The notes: generated by a model from the letters alone, not told the origin. A DNA stretch of 63,024 bases from Paracraurococcus lichenis (GCF_030657435.1 NZ_JAUTWS010000037.1:1-63024); one strand, 5' to 3'; counted from the stretch's first letter, positions 49,879 to 59,355 are shown. Program-made: numbers and translations.

Positions 49879-50682
49879 TCAGCGCCGGCGGCTGCCCGGC
49901 AGGAAGGGCATGGCAGCCGCCCAGTCGTAGCGCGGGGCGGGCGCGTCGGGCGCCGACTGCGCCATGGCATGGCCGGCCTCGAGGATGCGGGCGAGCCCGT
50001 TGGCACTGCCCGTCGAGAGATCGCGCGCGCGGCCGGCCATCTGCTCGGCGACCTCGACCCCGACGGCGGCATCGGCCGAGAAGCGGGCGGAGACCTCCAC
50101 CGCATCCTCGGCCAGCCGGCCGAGCTCGCGCGACAGGGCGATGACCTGATCCTGCCGGCCGGGCAACCCCCCGGCTGCCAGCCTGCCGGCCCGGAGCGCG
50201 AGCTGCCCGGCGCGGGCGGCGAGGGCGGTGACCTCCGCCGTCCTCTCCCGGTTCGCCTTCATCTGCTGCGGCAGGCCGTCGAGCGTCTCGAGCAGCGGGC
50301 GGAGGCGGGCGCGGACCTCCTGCAGGTCGGCCGCTTCCGCGCGCAGGCGCGACAGGGCATTGAGGTCTTCGGCATGCCGTCCCAGCGCCGCGGCGACGGA
50401 GCGGCCGAGCAGCGTGTCCCGCTCGACCTGGTCGGCGGCCGCCTGCATGGCGGCGGCGAAGTCCTGCAATTCGTCGCTCAGGCCGCGGAGGCGCTCCTCG
50501 CCCGGCAGTCGGCGGTCGAAGGCGAGCCCGCGCGCGGTCCGCGCCACCTCCTCGGCCCGGGCGCCGAGGGCGCAGAGATCCACCGCGGCCTGCTGCTGCG
50601 TCCGCAGCTTCTCGCCGAGCGCGGCGAGGGCGCCGGCAAGCTGCGCCAGCATCGCCTGGCGGGCGGTCCCGGAGTCGCTCAA
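49879..50682 (-). CDS. Coiled-coil hypothetical protein, TTG start
   Basis: About 267 residues, almost wholly helical and alanine/leucine-rich (ARQAMLAQLAGALAALGEKL; LRGLSDELQDFAAAMQAAAD; NRERTAEVTALAARAGQLAL), with no membrane segment or recognised domain. Heptad-like patterns suggest a coiled coil of the kind seen in chemoreceptor signalling helices, but the conserved tip is absent. The TTG at 50682 is favoured because GGGAGGGGG lies just upstream; an in-frame alternative nine codons earlier has no such site. It is followed by the AI-2E transporter gene after 87 bases, so a functional link is possible. Confidence 0.65.
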   Translation of the reverse strand: MSDSGTARQAMLAQLAGALAALGEKLRTQQQAAVDLCALGARAEEVARTARGLAFDRRLPGEERLRGLSDELQDFAAAMQAAADQVERDTLLGRSVAAALGRHAEDLNALSRLRAEAADLQEVRARLRPLLETLDGLPQQMKANRERTAEVTALAARAGQLALRAGRLAAGGLPGRQDQVIALSRELGRLAEDAVEVSARFSADAAVGVEVAEQMAGRARDLSTGSANGLARILEAGHAMAQSAPDAPAPRYDWAAAMPFLPGSRRR

Positions 50683-50779
50683 GACCCCCTCCCACGCGAT
50701 GCGTGACACGCGTCCATCGGTCGATCTTCGGCCCGGACTGGTTACGGCAAGGTAAGCCCCCGGGAATGCGGCGGTCTGC

Positions 50780-51211
50780 TCAGCGGTAGCGCAGGGTCAG
50801 GGCGGTCCGCGCCTCGCCGCGGGCCGGAGTGGCGACCGCGGCCGCCTCGAAGCCCGGCGGGCCGAAGCGGCCGATCGGCGCGTCATTGCCGAAGCCCACC
50901 CCCTCGGTCGGGCGGCCGAGCCAGTCCTTGCCCAGCCGGCCGTCGCCATCGGCGTCGTGATAGGCGGAGACGCCCCAACGTCCCTCCGGCAGGCCGGCGA
51001 TTCGCAGCTCGACCGCCCCGGGACGGGCGGGCGCGCGGGCGACATGGCGGCAGGTGCCGGCCGGGTAATCCTCCGGCGGGCAGGCGGCGACCATCACCTG
51101 GCCGCGGTCGGAGGCGACGCCCTGGACGGTGACGAGGAGATCGCCGGCGGCGGCGGGGGCGGCGAGCAGCAGGAGCGGCGCGAGCAGGGCGTGGCGGGGC
51201 AGGGCGGGCAT
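50780..51211 (-). CDS. DUF2141 domain protein, secreted
   Basis: A 143-residue protein with signal peptide (LLAPLLLLAAPAAAGDLLV) and the DUF2141 fold: VTVQGVASDRGQVMVAACPP, GAVELRIAGLPEGRWGVSAY, HDADGDGRLGKDWLGRPTEG and a C-terminal beta region. The DADGDG run looks calcium-binding-like. These are small periplasmic proteins of unknown function. Confidence 0.85.
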   Translation of the reverse strand: MPALPRHALLAPLLLLAAPAAAGDLLVTVQGVASDRGQVMVAACPPEDYPAGTCRHVARAPARPGAVELRIAGLPEGRWGVSAYHDADGDGRLGKDWLGRPTEGVGFGNDAPIGRFGPPGFEAAAVATPARGEARTALTLRYR

Positions 51212-51369
51212 GCCGGCAGTCTAGACCGGACCTGGCGCGCTGGCGCGGGCCGCAGGGTCCGGTCGCCCAGGCAGCCCCGGCCCTGGCGGCGATTCCCCCT
51301 TGCCGCCCACCGGTCCGCGGGGTGTAGCCTGCCCGGTACGGTGCGCAGACACCGCGAGGAGGACGGACC

Positions 51370-51792
51370 ATGGATGGCAGCACCGCAGGCGGCACGCGCC
51401 CGGCATTCCAGCTCAAGATCGCCAAGAAGTCGGAGACGCCGCTGGTCGGCGGCCGGCGGCGCTTCTTCCGCTACCGCGACCTCGGCGTCGCCGACGCCAC
51501 CGGCGGCGTCATGCGCGCGCAGGTGATGGAGGCGATCACCGGCATGACCGAGCCGACAGGCTGGCATGTCCATCACTGCCAGGCGCAGTTCATCTACGTG
51601 CTCAAGGGCTGGGTCGAGCTGGAATTCGAGGACGGCTCGCGCCACCGGATGGAGGCGGGCGATGCCGGCCTGATCCCGGGCGAGATGAAGCACAACGAGA
51701 TCGGCACCTCGGACGACGTCGAGATCCTCGAGCTCTCGATCCCGGGGCCCATGGGCACGACGCCCTGCGAGGCGCCCGCCGGCATGGGCTGA
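51370..51792 (+). CDS. Cupin-domain protein
   Basis: The 140-residue protein has the two cupin motifs: GWHVHHCQAQFIYVLKGWVE near residue 65 with metal-ligand histidines, and DAGLIPGEMKHNEIGTSDDV near 98. It resembles small single-domain cupins that act as dioxygenases, isomerases or sensors; the substrate is unknown. AGGAGGACGGACC precedes the ATG. It lies 85 bases ahead of the substrate-binding protein gene and may share its transcript. Confidence 0.85.
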   Translation: MDGSTAGGTRPAFQLKIAKKSETPLVGGRRRFFRYRDLGVADATGGVMRAQVMEAITGMTEPTGWHVHHCQAQFIYVLKGWVELEFEDGSRHRMEAGDAGLIPGEMKHNEIGTSDDVEILELSIPGPMGTTPCEAPAGMG

Positions 51793-51877
51793 GCCGCGCG
51801 ACAGAGATGGGCCGGGCGCGCGGCGACGGCGGCCGCCGCGCCCCCGGCATGCCGCGCCGCCGGGGGAAACGACACCA

Positions 51878-53095
51878 ATGAACCTCGACCGACGCGCGCT
51901 GCTGCTGGGCGGCGCGGCTCTCGGCGCATGGCCGCGCTCGGGCCGGGCGCAGGCGCAGCAGACCATCAGGCTCGGCATCATCTCCGACATGGGCGGGCCC
52001 TTCGCCGACCTCTCCGGCCAGAATTCCGTGCTGGCGGTGCGGCAGGCGATCCTGGATGCGGCGCCGCTGGGGCTCAAGGTCGAGCTGGTCGCGGCCGACC
52101 ACCAGAACAAGCCGGACATCGCCACCAACATCGCGCGGAGCTGGTTCGACCGCGACGGCGTCGATGCACTGATCGATGTCCCCGCCTCCTCCGCCGCGCT
52201 CGCGGTGAACGGCGTGGTGCGCGAGAAGAACAAGGTCTTCCTGGCGAGCGCGCCGGGCACGGCGGAACTGACCGGCCCGCAATGCAGCCCGAACACGGTG
52301 CAGTGGACCTACGACACCTGGATGCTGGCCAATTCCACCGCGCGGGCGCTGACGCGCGAGGGCGGCGACAGCTGGTTCTTCGTCACCGCCGACTATGCCT
52401 TCGGCCATTCGATGGAGGTCGAGGGCGGCAGGATCATCGCGGCCGAGGGCGGCAAGGTGGTCGGCAATGCCCGCTTCCCCTTCCCCGGCACGACGGATTT
52501 CTCCGCCTACCTGCTGCGGGCGCAGGCGAGCCGCGCCAAGGTCGTCGGCATCGCCGCCGGCGGTGCCGACCTGGTGAACTGCGTGAAGCAGGCAACCGAG
52601 TTCGGCCTGCAGAAGCGCGGGCAGAAGCTGGCGGCGCTGATCCTCTTCATCTCAGAGGTCCACTCCATGGGCCTCGAGACCGCGAAGGGGCTGGTCTGCT
52701 CGGAGAGCTTCTACTGGGACGCCAATGACCGCACGCGGGCGCTGACGGCGCGGCTGAAGCGGAATTTCGGCGCGCCGCCGCCGACCATGGTGCAGGCCGG
52801 CTGCTATGCCGCGACCCTGCACTACCTGAAGGCCGTCGCCGAGATGGGCGTCGCGGAAGCGAAGCGGAGCGGCGCCGCGGCGGTCGCGCGCATGAAGGCG
52901 ATGCCCTGCGACGATGACGCCTTCGGCCCGGGCAGCATCCGCGCCGACGGGCGCAAGATCCACCCGGCCTATCTGCTGGAGGTGAAGTCGCCGGCCGAGA
53001 GCAAGGGACCCTGGGACTACTACAAGGTGCTGGCGACGGTGCCGGGCGAGCAGGCTTTCCGGCCGATGGCGGAGGGCGGCTGCCCGCTGGTGTAG
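51878..53095 (+). CDS. ABC transporter substrate-binding protein (branched-chain amino-acid type)
   Basis: The 405-residue protein has an N-terminal export signal (LDRRALLLGGAALGAWPRSG, cut near GRAQA) and the type I periplasmic binding fold (IRLGIISDMGGPFADLSGQN; VELVAADHQNKPDIATNIAR; DSWFFVTADYAFGHSMEVEG). Family 6-type binding proteins capture amides, amino acids or aromatic acids. No permease or ATPase gene is adjacent, so it is an orphan component. A strong GGGGGAAA precedes the ATG. It neighbours a cupin and an amidohydrolase, suggesting uptake and breakdown of an amide or aromatic compound. Confidence 0.88.
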   Translation: MNLDRRALLLGGAALGAWPRSGRAQAQQTIRLGIISDMGGPFADLSGQNSVLAVRQAILDAAPLGLKVELVAADHQNKPDIATNIARSWFDRDGVDALIDVPASSAALAVNGVVREKNKVFLASAPGTAELTGPQCSPNTVQWTYDTWMLANSTARALTREGGDSWFFVTADYAFGHSMEVEGGRIIAAEGGKVVGNARFPFPGTTDFSAYLLRAQASRAKVVGIAAGGADLVNCVKQATEFGLQKRGQKLAALILFISEVHSMGLETAKGLVCSESFYWDANDRTRALTARLKRNFGAPPPTMVQAGCYAATLHYLKAVAEMGVAEAKRSGAAAVARMKAMPCDDDAFGPGSIRADGRKIHPAYLLEVKSPAESKGPWDYYKVLATVPGEQAFRPMAEGGCPLV

Positions 53096-53268
53096 CGTGC
53101 TTTTGCGCTGACGCGACTCCGCGCTTGTCGCGCCGCCGGCAGGGAGCGCAGGATCGCCGCATCCGGGGCGAAAGGGTTGCAGGGCCGCGGAAACTCCGCC
53201 CCGGCCTTCGTGGGACGCGCCGCCGAACATCGCCTGCCCGTCCCCGCAAGCTGGGGGAGGAAAGAGCC

Positions 53269-54789
53269 ATGGGCAGCTTCCTGAGCGACCGCGAGCTTGC
53301 CGGCCTCGCGCCGGCCGAGCGCGCGGCCTTCCATTCGCCGGTGCCGACGCAGGTGGTCTCGAACGGCGAGTTCAACCCGCTGCCGCAGACGCCGGCACAG
53401 CGGGCGGTGGAGGCGCGGATCGGCGAGATCGCCGAGCAGCAGGGACGGCGGCTCGGGCTGGACCGCCGCGCCTTCCTGCGCACCGGCAGCGGCATGGCCG
53501 CGGCCTTCCTGGCGATGAACGAGGTCTTCGGCCCGGTCTTCGAGGTGGGCAAGGCCGAGGCGGCGGAGCCCGAGGCGGCGGCGGCGCGGAGCGCGGCGCT
53601 GCGCGGCCAGTTCATCTTCGACGACCAATTGCATTTCGTGCGCGACGACTACCCGTTCGAGGGGCTCACCGGCCTCGCCCGCTATGCCGCGGAGCACTGG
53701 AACCCGGCCATGCAGAAGGACGGGGTCGGGCTCGGCCTCGCGCGCTACAAGTTCGAGAACTTCCTCAAGGAGGTCTATCTCGACAGCGACACGCGCATCG
53801 GCCTGCTGAGCGGCGCGCCCTTCGACGAGCCGAAGAACTGGTTCCTGACCAACGACCAGATCAAACAGGCCGCGGAGACCGTGAACGGCATCGCCGGGAC
53901 GCGGCGGCTGCTCTTCCACTCCCTCGTCACGCCGAAGCAGCAGGGCTGGATGGAGGAGGTGGACCGCGTCATCGCGGAGGTGAAGCCGACCTCCTGGAAG
54001 GGCTATACCATTGGCGACCCGCTCTCGCCGCAGACCACGCGCTGGCCCTGGCGGCTGGACGACGAGGCGCTGATGTACCCCTTCTACGAGAAGGCGGTGA
54101 AGGCGGGCATCACCACCATCTGCATCCACAAGGGGCTGCTGCCGCAGGACTACGAGACCTCGATCCCCGGCGGCGCCTGGCGCTACGCCAATGTCGACGA
54201 CGTGCCGAAGGCGGCGAAGGACTGGCCGCAGATCAGCTTCGTCATCTACCACGCCGCGCTGCGCGCCTTCCTCGAGGATCCGGCGCAGGAACTCGCGCGC
54301 TTCGAGCGCGATGGCTATATCCGCTGGGTCTCGGACCTCGCCGAGATCCCGCGCCGGCACGGCATCAGCAACGTCTATGCCGATCTCGGCACCTGCTTCG
54401 CCATCTCGGCGGTGAGCAGCCCGCGCTTCTGCGCCGCCATGATGGGCACGCTGATCAAGGGGCTGGGCGCGGACCACGTCTTCTGGGGCACGGACTCCGT
54501 CTGGTACGGCTCGCCGCAATGGCAGATCGAGGCGCTGCGCCGGCTCGAGATCCCCGAGGACATGCAGCGCAGGCACGGTTTCGCGCCGCTCGGTCCGGCG
54601 GAGGGGCCGGTGAAGGCGGCGATCCTCGGTGGCAATGCGGCGCGGCACTACGGGCTGGAGGAGAAGCACGGCACGCTCGACCCGGACGCGCTCGACCGCG
54701 ACGGCATCGGCCGGATCAAGGCGGCCTATCTCGGCGGCGGCTCGGACCGCAGCCTGGCCGCCTATGGCTATGTGGTGCCGCGCGGCTGA
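53269..54789 (+). CDS. Exported amidohydrolase (Amidohydro_2 family)
   Basis: A 506-residue protein with an N-terminal region preceding a Tat-like signal (LDRRAFLRTGSGMAAAFLAM near residue 64). The rest is an amidohydrolase-2 TIM barrel with FIFDDQLHFVRDDYP at the start (DxxxH metal residues), ITTICIHKGLLPQDYETSIP, SFVIYHAALRAFLEDPAQEL and HVFWGTDSVWYGSPQWQIEA near the C-terminus (metal Asp). This family decarboxylates or hydrolyses aromatic and cyclic acids; substrate unknown. The ATG at 53269 has GGGGGAGGAAAG upstream. The leader before the RR motif (about 60 residues) is unusually long for a Tat substrate. Confidence 0.8.
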   Translation: MGSFLSDRELAGLAPAERAAFHSPVPTQVVSNGEFNPLPQTPAQRAVEARIGEIAEQQGRRLGLDRRAFLRTGSGMAAAFLAMNEVFGPVFEVGKAEAAEPEAAAARSAALRGQFIFDDQLHFVRDDYPFEGLTGLARYAAEHWNPAMQKDGVGLGLARYKFENFLKEVYLDSDTRIGLLSGAPFDEPKNWFLTNDQIKQAAETVNGIAGTRRLLFHSLVTPKQQGWMEEVDRVIAEVKPTSWKGYTIGDPLSPQTTRWPWRLDDEALMYPFYEKAVKAGITTICIHKGLLPQDYETSIPGGAWRYANVDDVPKAAKDWPQISFVIYHAALRAFLEDPAQELARFERDGYIRWVSDLAEIPRRHGISNVYADLGTCFAISAVSSPRFCAAMMGTLIKGLGADHVFWGTDSVWYGSPQWQIEALRRLEIPEDMQRRHGFAPLGPAEGPVKAAILGGNAARHYGLEEKHGTLDPDALDRDGIGRIKAAYLGGGSDRSLAAYGYVVPRG

Positions 54790-54844
54790 TCCGCGGCGCG
54801 AGGGGAGGGGGCGGCCCGGGTGCGGCGCCGCCCGTCCCGCCGGC

Positions 54845-56194
54845 TCAGCCCTTGGCGAAGTTCCTGAGTTCGCCCTCGGCCCAGGCCAGGGCCTGGTCGG
54901 TGCTCTGCCCGCCTTCGGCGATGCGCGCGATCAGCTTGGTGTTGATCGCCTGCACATAGGCCTGCACCGCGATTTCTGCCGGCGCCGGGGCGAAGGCGAC
55001 CGTCAGGCTGCCCTTCTGGTGCGGCTTGTCCGGGTAGTTGTAGGCGAAGCCGGTCGGCGGGCCTTCCGTCTCCCACACCCTGAAGTCGGACATGCTCTGG
55101 AAGGGCGGGATGTCGTAGCCGTTCGTCGTCGTCGCCTGCCGCTCCGCGCTGCTGCGGTCGGAGAGGAATTCCAGCAGCGACTTCGCCGCGGTCTTCTGGC
55201 GGGAGAAGCTCCAGATCCCCCAGAAATAGGGCAGGTAGGGGGTGAAGCGGCCGACGGGCCCGGCGGGGAAGGGCGCGTACCAGCATTTCTCGGCGACCTG
55301 CGGCGCATCGCGCTTGGCCACCGCCCAGGCCGAGGGCGGGTTGAAGGCGAGCGCGGTCTTGCCCGCGATCAGCGCCCGGTTGTTGGAGGCATCGTCCCAG
55401 GCCCAGACGTCGCGCGGCAGGAACTTCGTCAGCCGGAGCGTGTAGTCGACCGCCTGGCGCAGCTTCGCATTGCCGCGGACGGTGACGCGCCCCTCGTCGT
55501 CCATCATGCTGGCGCCGAAGCTGCGGAACATGGCGCCGACCCAGTCCACCGCGTCGGAGTACTGGCCCATCGGCAGGGCGAAGGGATAGCCGGCATTGGC
55601 GCATTTCTCGGCCGCGACCAGGAAGGTGTCCCAGTTCCAGGTCTCGGCGCCCGGCCCCTGCTCCGGCCGCGCCGGCCACATGGCGCGGATGTCGATGCCG
55701 GCATGCTGCTCGAACAGGTCGTAGCGGATGCAGGGCGGCTTGGTCTGGGTGCCGGCGATGGCGGGCACGGCGCGCCAGGCGCCCTCGCGCTTCGCCAGGT
55801 ATTCCGCGGCCGGGACGATGGCGCCGTATTTCTTCTGCAGCCGCGCGACCACGTCGTCCACCGGCTCGAGCAGCCGCGCATGCTCGCCGGGCGACCAGGT
55901 CGGCATGGCGATGATGTCGTGCCCGCTGCGCGACTGCGCCTGCGAGGCGATGGTCAGCAGGATCTGGTTGCCGGCGGAGACGAGGCGGTCGATCCGCACC
56001 TCCATGCGGTTCTTCGCGCCCCATTCCTCGCAGAGTTCGCGGATGATGTCGTTGCCCGCGGGCACCCAGTGCTCCCAGAAGCCGCAGCGCAGCACGCCCG
56101 CCGTCCCCTGAGCATGCACGTGCACCACCGGCAGCGCGGCACCCGCCACGCCCAGCCGCAGCGCCGCGCGCCGCGTCATCCCGTAACGTGTCAT
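54845..56194 (-). CDS. Extracellular solute-binding protein (family 1, sugar-type ABC)
   Basis: The 449-residue protein has a Tat-like signal (RYGMTRRAALRLGVAGAALP) and then an extracellular solute-binding fold of the family 1 type: GVLRCGFWEHWVPAGNDIIR, LTIASQAQSRSGHDIIAMPT, NWDTFLVAAEKCANAGYPFA, and aromatic ligand segments WNWDTF and LPYFWGIWSFSRQK. These usually bind sugars or polyols. No permease is adjacent in this window. It is convergent with the amidohydrolase gene. Confidence 0.85.
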   Translation of the reverse strand: MTRYGMTRRAALRLGVAGAALPVVHVHAQGTAGVLRCGFWEHWVPAGNDIIRELCEEWGAKNRMEVRIDRLVSAGNQILLTIASQAQSRSGHDIIAMPTWSPGEHARLLEPVDDVVARLQKKYGAIVPAAEYLAKREGAWRAVPAIAGTQTKPPCIRYDLFEQHAGIDIRAMWPARPEQGPGAETWNWDTFLVAAEKCANAGYPFALPMGQYSDAVDWVGAMFRSFGASMMDDEGRVTVRGNAKLRQAVDYTLRLTKFLPRDVWAWDDASNNRALIAGKTALAFNPPSAWAVAKRDAPQVAEKCWYAPFPAGPVGRFTPYLPYFWGIWSFSRQKTAAKSLLEFLSDRSSAERQATTTNGYDIPPFQSMSDFRVWETEGPPTGFAYNYPDKPHQKGSLTVAFAPAPAEIAVQAYVQAINTKLIARIAEGGQSTDQALAWAEGELRNFAKG

Positions 56195-56284
56195 GAACCA
56201 TCCTCCCGCGGGCGGCTTGCTGCCGCCTGGCGGGCGGAGCCTAGCGCAGCGCCGAGCGCGCCCGCGAGGAATTCCCGCATCGGG

Positions 56285-57457
56285 TCAAGGCGCGGGGGGC
56301 AGTTCCCGCTCCACCACCGCGGCGAGGATGCCGGCGCCGTAGGGAATCGCCGCATCGTTGAAATCGTAGCTCGGGTTGTGCACCTCGCAGCTTCCCTCGC
56401 CGCTGCCGTTGCCCACCAGGATATAGGCGCCCGGCCGCTCCGCCAGCATGTAGGAGAAATCCTCCGATCCCATGGCGGCGAGGCGGTTGCGATCGACATG
56501 CGGCTCGCCCACCAGTGCCGCGGCGGCATCGGCGATCAGCGCCGTCTGTTCCGCGCCGTTCACCACCGGCACGGTGATCTCGCGGAAGTCGAGTTCCGCC
56601 GTCGCGCCGAAGCCGGTGGCGATGCTCTGCGCCAGGCTCCGCATCCGCTCCTCCAGCAGCCGCATCGTCTCGACGCGGAAGGCGCGCACCGTGCCGCGCA
56701 GCGCGACGCGTTCCGGGATCACGTTGTAGGCGGTGCCGGCCGTGAAGCCGGTGACGCTGACGACGGCGGTGTCGTTGGGCGCGACGTTGCGGGCGACGAT
56801 GCTCTGCCAGGCATTGACCACCTGGGCGCCGCAGACCACGGGATCGACCACGGATTCCGGTCGCGCGCCATGGCCGCCCTTGCCGTGGATATGCAGGTCG
56901 AAGAAGGCGCAGCCCGCCATCATCGGGCCCGTGCGGATGGCATAATGGCCGACCGGCAGGCCGGGCCGGTTGTGCAGGCCGTAGACGGCGTCGCAGGGGA
57001 AGCGCTCGAATAACCCGTCCTCGATCATCGCCTGCGCGCCGCCCTGGCCTTCCTCGGCGGGCTGGAAGATGAAGTGGACGATGCCGTCGAAGTGCTTCGT
57101 CTCGGCGAGGTAGCGGGCGGCGCCGAGCAGCATGGTGGTGTGCCCGTCATGGCCGCAGCCATGCATCTTTCCCGGCACGGTGGAGCGATGGGCGAAGCCG
57201 TTGGCCTCCGGCATGTCGAGGGCATCCATGTCGGCGCGCAGGCCGATGGCGCGGTTGCCGCGCCCGCTGCGCAGCACGCCGACCACGCCGGTGCGGCCGA
57301 TGTTGCGGTGCACCTCGATGCCCATGGCCTCCAGCCGCTCGGCGACCAGGGCGCTGGTCCGGTGCTCCTCGAAGCCGGTCTCGGGATGGGCGTGGAAGTC
57401 GCGGCGCCAGTCGGTGAGCTGGTCGTGGAAGCCGCGGATATGCTCGATCGGGTTCAC
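56285..57457 (-). CDS. M20 family amidohydrolase (hippurate hydrolase-like)
   Basis: A 390-residue M20D metallopeptidase with DWRRDFHAHPETGFEEHRTS, GLRADMDALDMPEANGFAHR, VPGKMHGCGHDGHTTMLLGA (metal ligands) near residue 90, FIFQPAEEGQGGAQAMIEDG and the lid dimerisation domain (HIHGKGGHGARPE). It ends with MGSEDFSYMLAERPGAYI. Members hydrolyse N-acyl amino acids such as hippurate or N-acetyl-diaminopimelate. The start is GTG at 57457, after AGGAGAGAGCA. It is probably co-transcribed with the downstream solute-binding protein gene. Confidence 0.9.
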   Translation of the reverse strand: MNPIEHIRGFHDQLTDWRRDFHAHPETGFEEHRTSALVAERLEAMGIEVHRNIGRTGVVGVLRSGRGNRAIGLRADMDALDMPEANGFAHRSTVPGKMHGCGHDGHTTMLLGAARYLAETKHFDGIVHFIFQPAEEGQGGAQAMIEDGLFERFPCDAVYGLHNRPGLPVGHYAIRTGPMMAGCAFFDLHIHGKGGHGARPESVVDPVVCGAQVVNAWQSIVARNVAPNDTAVVSVTGFTAGTAYNVIPERVALRGTVRAFRVETMRLLEERMRSLAQSIATGFGATAELDFREITVPVVNGAEQTALIADAAAALVGEPHVDRNRLAAMGSEDFSYMLAERPGAYILVGNGSGEGSCEVHNPSYDFNDAAIPYGAGILAAVVERELPPAP

Positions 57458-57682
57458 TGCTCTCTCCTGCCGGCGGCAGGCGCCGCGGCACGGGTCATTG
57501 ACGGGTAAGGGAGGTAGGGTGGACAGGCCCCGGTGCAGGGTAAGGGGCCGGCCTGGCCGGACGCAATTCGGCGGGCGCGCGACCGCGTTGCCAGCGCGGC
57601 CGGACGCGGATTCCCGCATCCGGGCGTTTCCGGCCGGTGACGCCTGCTCTATGCCTGAGGCAAAGGACAGATCGGCCCGCGA

Positions 57683-58612
57683 ATGATGGAACAGCGCACG
57701 GAGGAAGCGGCCCGGCCGCAGCGCGTGGTGCCGGCCCCGCCCGGCCTCTCCCGGGGGGCGCCGGTCCCCTGGTGGATCAAGCTCGGCCTGAAGCTCGGCC
57801 TGGCGGCGGTCGGCCTGCATGGCGGACGGGCGCGCGCGCTCGGCATCGCCAGGCCGTCCTATGACGCGACCGACCCGGGCAAGCTGGTCGGCGCGCCGCG
57901 GCACTGGATGGACCGGGCGGAGGCGCTGATCGGCCGGCGGCCGCGCGCGGTGCTCGAAATCGGGCCCGGCGGCATGGTGGTGCGCGCGCCGGTCATGGCC
58001 GGCCTCGGCGCCCGCCGGATCTGGTATGCCGATACGGCGGACAGCGCCCCGAAGGCGGTCGGCCCCTATCTGGCGGCGGCGCGGTTGGCAGGGGCGGAGG
58101 GATTGCCGGTGCCTGACCTGCGCGGCTGCAGCGACCGCGGGGCGGCGCTGGCGCGCTGCGGCGCCAACCTGGTGATCGGCGGGCCGGCGGCGCTGGCCGC
58201 CATCCCGGACGGCAGCATCGACCTGGTGGTGAGCGAGGCGGTGCTCGAGCATGTCCGGCGGGAGGACCTGGCGCCGCTGCTGCAGCAATTGCGGCGGGTG
58301 ACGGCGCCGGACGGCGTCGGGCTGCACTTCATCGACTTCCAGGACCATCTGGGCGGCGGGCTGCAGCACCTGCGGTTCAGCGACGTCTTCTGGGCCAGCC
58401 CGTTGGTCGGGCGGGCGGGGGTCTATGTGAACCGGTTCGGCCTCTCGACCATGGTGGGCCGCTTCCGGCGCGCCGGCTTCGAGGTGACGGTGGCCGAAGC
58501 GATGATGTGGGAGCGGCGGCCGGCGGGCCCGGCCAAGCCGCATCCGGAGGCGATGCGGCCGGCGGCCGACGACCTGGTGGCGCGGGCGGCGCTCGAGGTC
58601 AGGCCGGGGTGA
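57683..58612 (+). CDS. Class I SAM-dependent methyltransferase
   Basis: The 309-residue protein has an N-terminal part including VPWWIKLGLKLGLAAVGLHG (possibly membrane-associated). A methyltransferase core follows, with RRPRAVLEIGPGGMVVRAPV near 90 for cofactor binding, GSIDLVVSEAVLEHVRREDL near 175, and PDGVGLHFIDFQDHLGGGLQ. Such genes often modify polysaccharides or small molecules; the acceptor is unknown. Ribosome binding site is weak; two successive ATGs are possible starts. Confidence 0.85.
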   Translation: MMEQRTEEAARPQRVVPAPPGLSRGAPVPWWIKLGLKLGLAAVGLHGGRARALGIARPSYDATDPGKLVGAPRHWMDRAEALIGRRPRAVLEIGPGGMVVRAPVMAGLGARRIWYADTADSAPKAVGPYLAAARLAGAEGLPVPDLRGCSDRGAALARCGANLVIGGPAALAAIPDGSIDLVVSEAVLEHVRREDLAPLLQQLRRVTAPDGVGLHFIDFQDHLGGGLQHLRFSDVFWASPLVGRAGVYVNRFGLSTMVGRFRRAGFEVTVAEAMMWERRPAGPAKPHPEAMRPAADDLVARAALEVRPG

Positions 58613-58957
58613 CGAGGGCGCCGATCCCGGCCGGCATGGTCGTGACCTTGCCGGTGCAACGGGGCATTGAAAGCCGAACCCAAGCTGGAAGGCTGCGGTC
58701 ATCGCCCGAATTCTTCGTGCCGGAGGTGCGGCGGGCCTCGGTGGTTGCGGCGCTGATGATCTTATGAGGGCTTATGCAAAACGTTGCGTGTAAGGCCCGG
58801 TTTCATCCCGGATGGTCGACGCGTGGCCGTGATTGGCGACACTGGAATGAATGGCACGCTCGGTGCCCGTTTTCGAAGGGGTGACAGGGCTGACGTGAGC
58901 GGCTGATCTGGCCCTTCGGGCGCCGTTGCAGGTGGTCTCCCGGCTGGAGACCGCCCG
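58613..58957. other. Gene-free stretch after the methyltransferase gene
   Basis: No recognisable protein on either strand. Composition is more mixed than in the neighbouring genes, and an insertion-sequence remnant follows, so this may be decayed mobile DNA. I see no clear terminator. Confidence 0.35.
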
Positions 58958-59060
58958 GTGGACGCCTCCGGCCAGGCGCTGACGGATGAGCAGTTCCGGC
59001 TGCTCGGGCCGCTGATCCCGCCCGTCAGGCCCGACGGGCGGCGGCTGCGCGCCGCGGCCG
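58958..59060 (+). pseudogene. IS5-like transposase N-terminal remnant
   Basis: The short frame reads GQALTDEQFRLLGPLIPPVR then PDGRRLRAAAV, the start typical of IS5-type transposases (LTDEQW..L.PLIPP). The match ends after about 35 residues and nothing further is recognisable, so only a fragment remains. Confidence 0.5.
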
Positions 59061-59355
59061 TGCATCTGTCGCCTGATCAGTATGAGGATGATCCGAGGAC
59101 TTCGCCGGCAGTCCTCATTGCGCCATCGTCTCGCTGGCCAGCGTGGTGGCTCCTCAATCCGGGTTCAGGTCTCGAAACCCCAACCCTGCCAGGGAGATCC
59201 GCGGTGGCGGCCGCGCGGGGCTCTCGCGCCCGGTCCCTTCTGCATCACCACGGACACGACCTTCCGTTCCGTTACGGTCGCCTCGATATCGACGTCAGCA
59301 GGACCCCGAACGCGGCCGCGCCGAGCGAAGGCAGGGAAGGGCCCTGCCGGCTTGC
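59061..59355. other. Non-coding stretch upstream of feoA
   Basis: A perfect 7-bp hairpin, GAGGACT 59095-59101 with AGTCCTC 59110-59116, may end transcription from the left. The remaining sequence has no convincing gene; possible promoter of feoA lies toward the right end. Confidence 0.35.
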
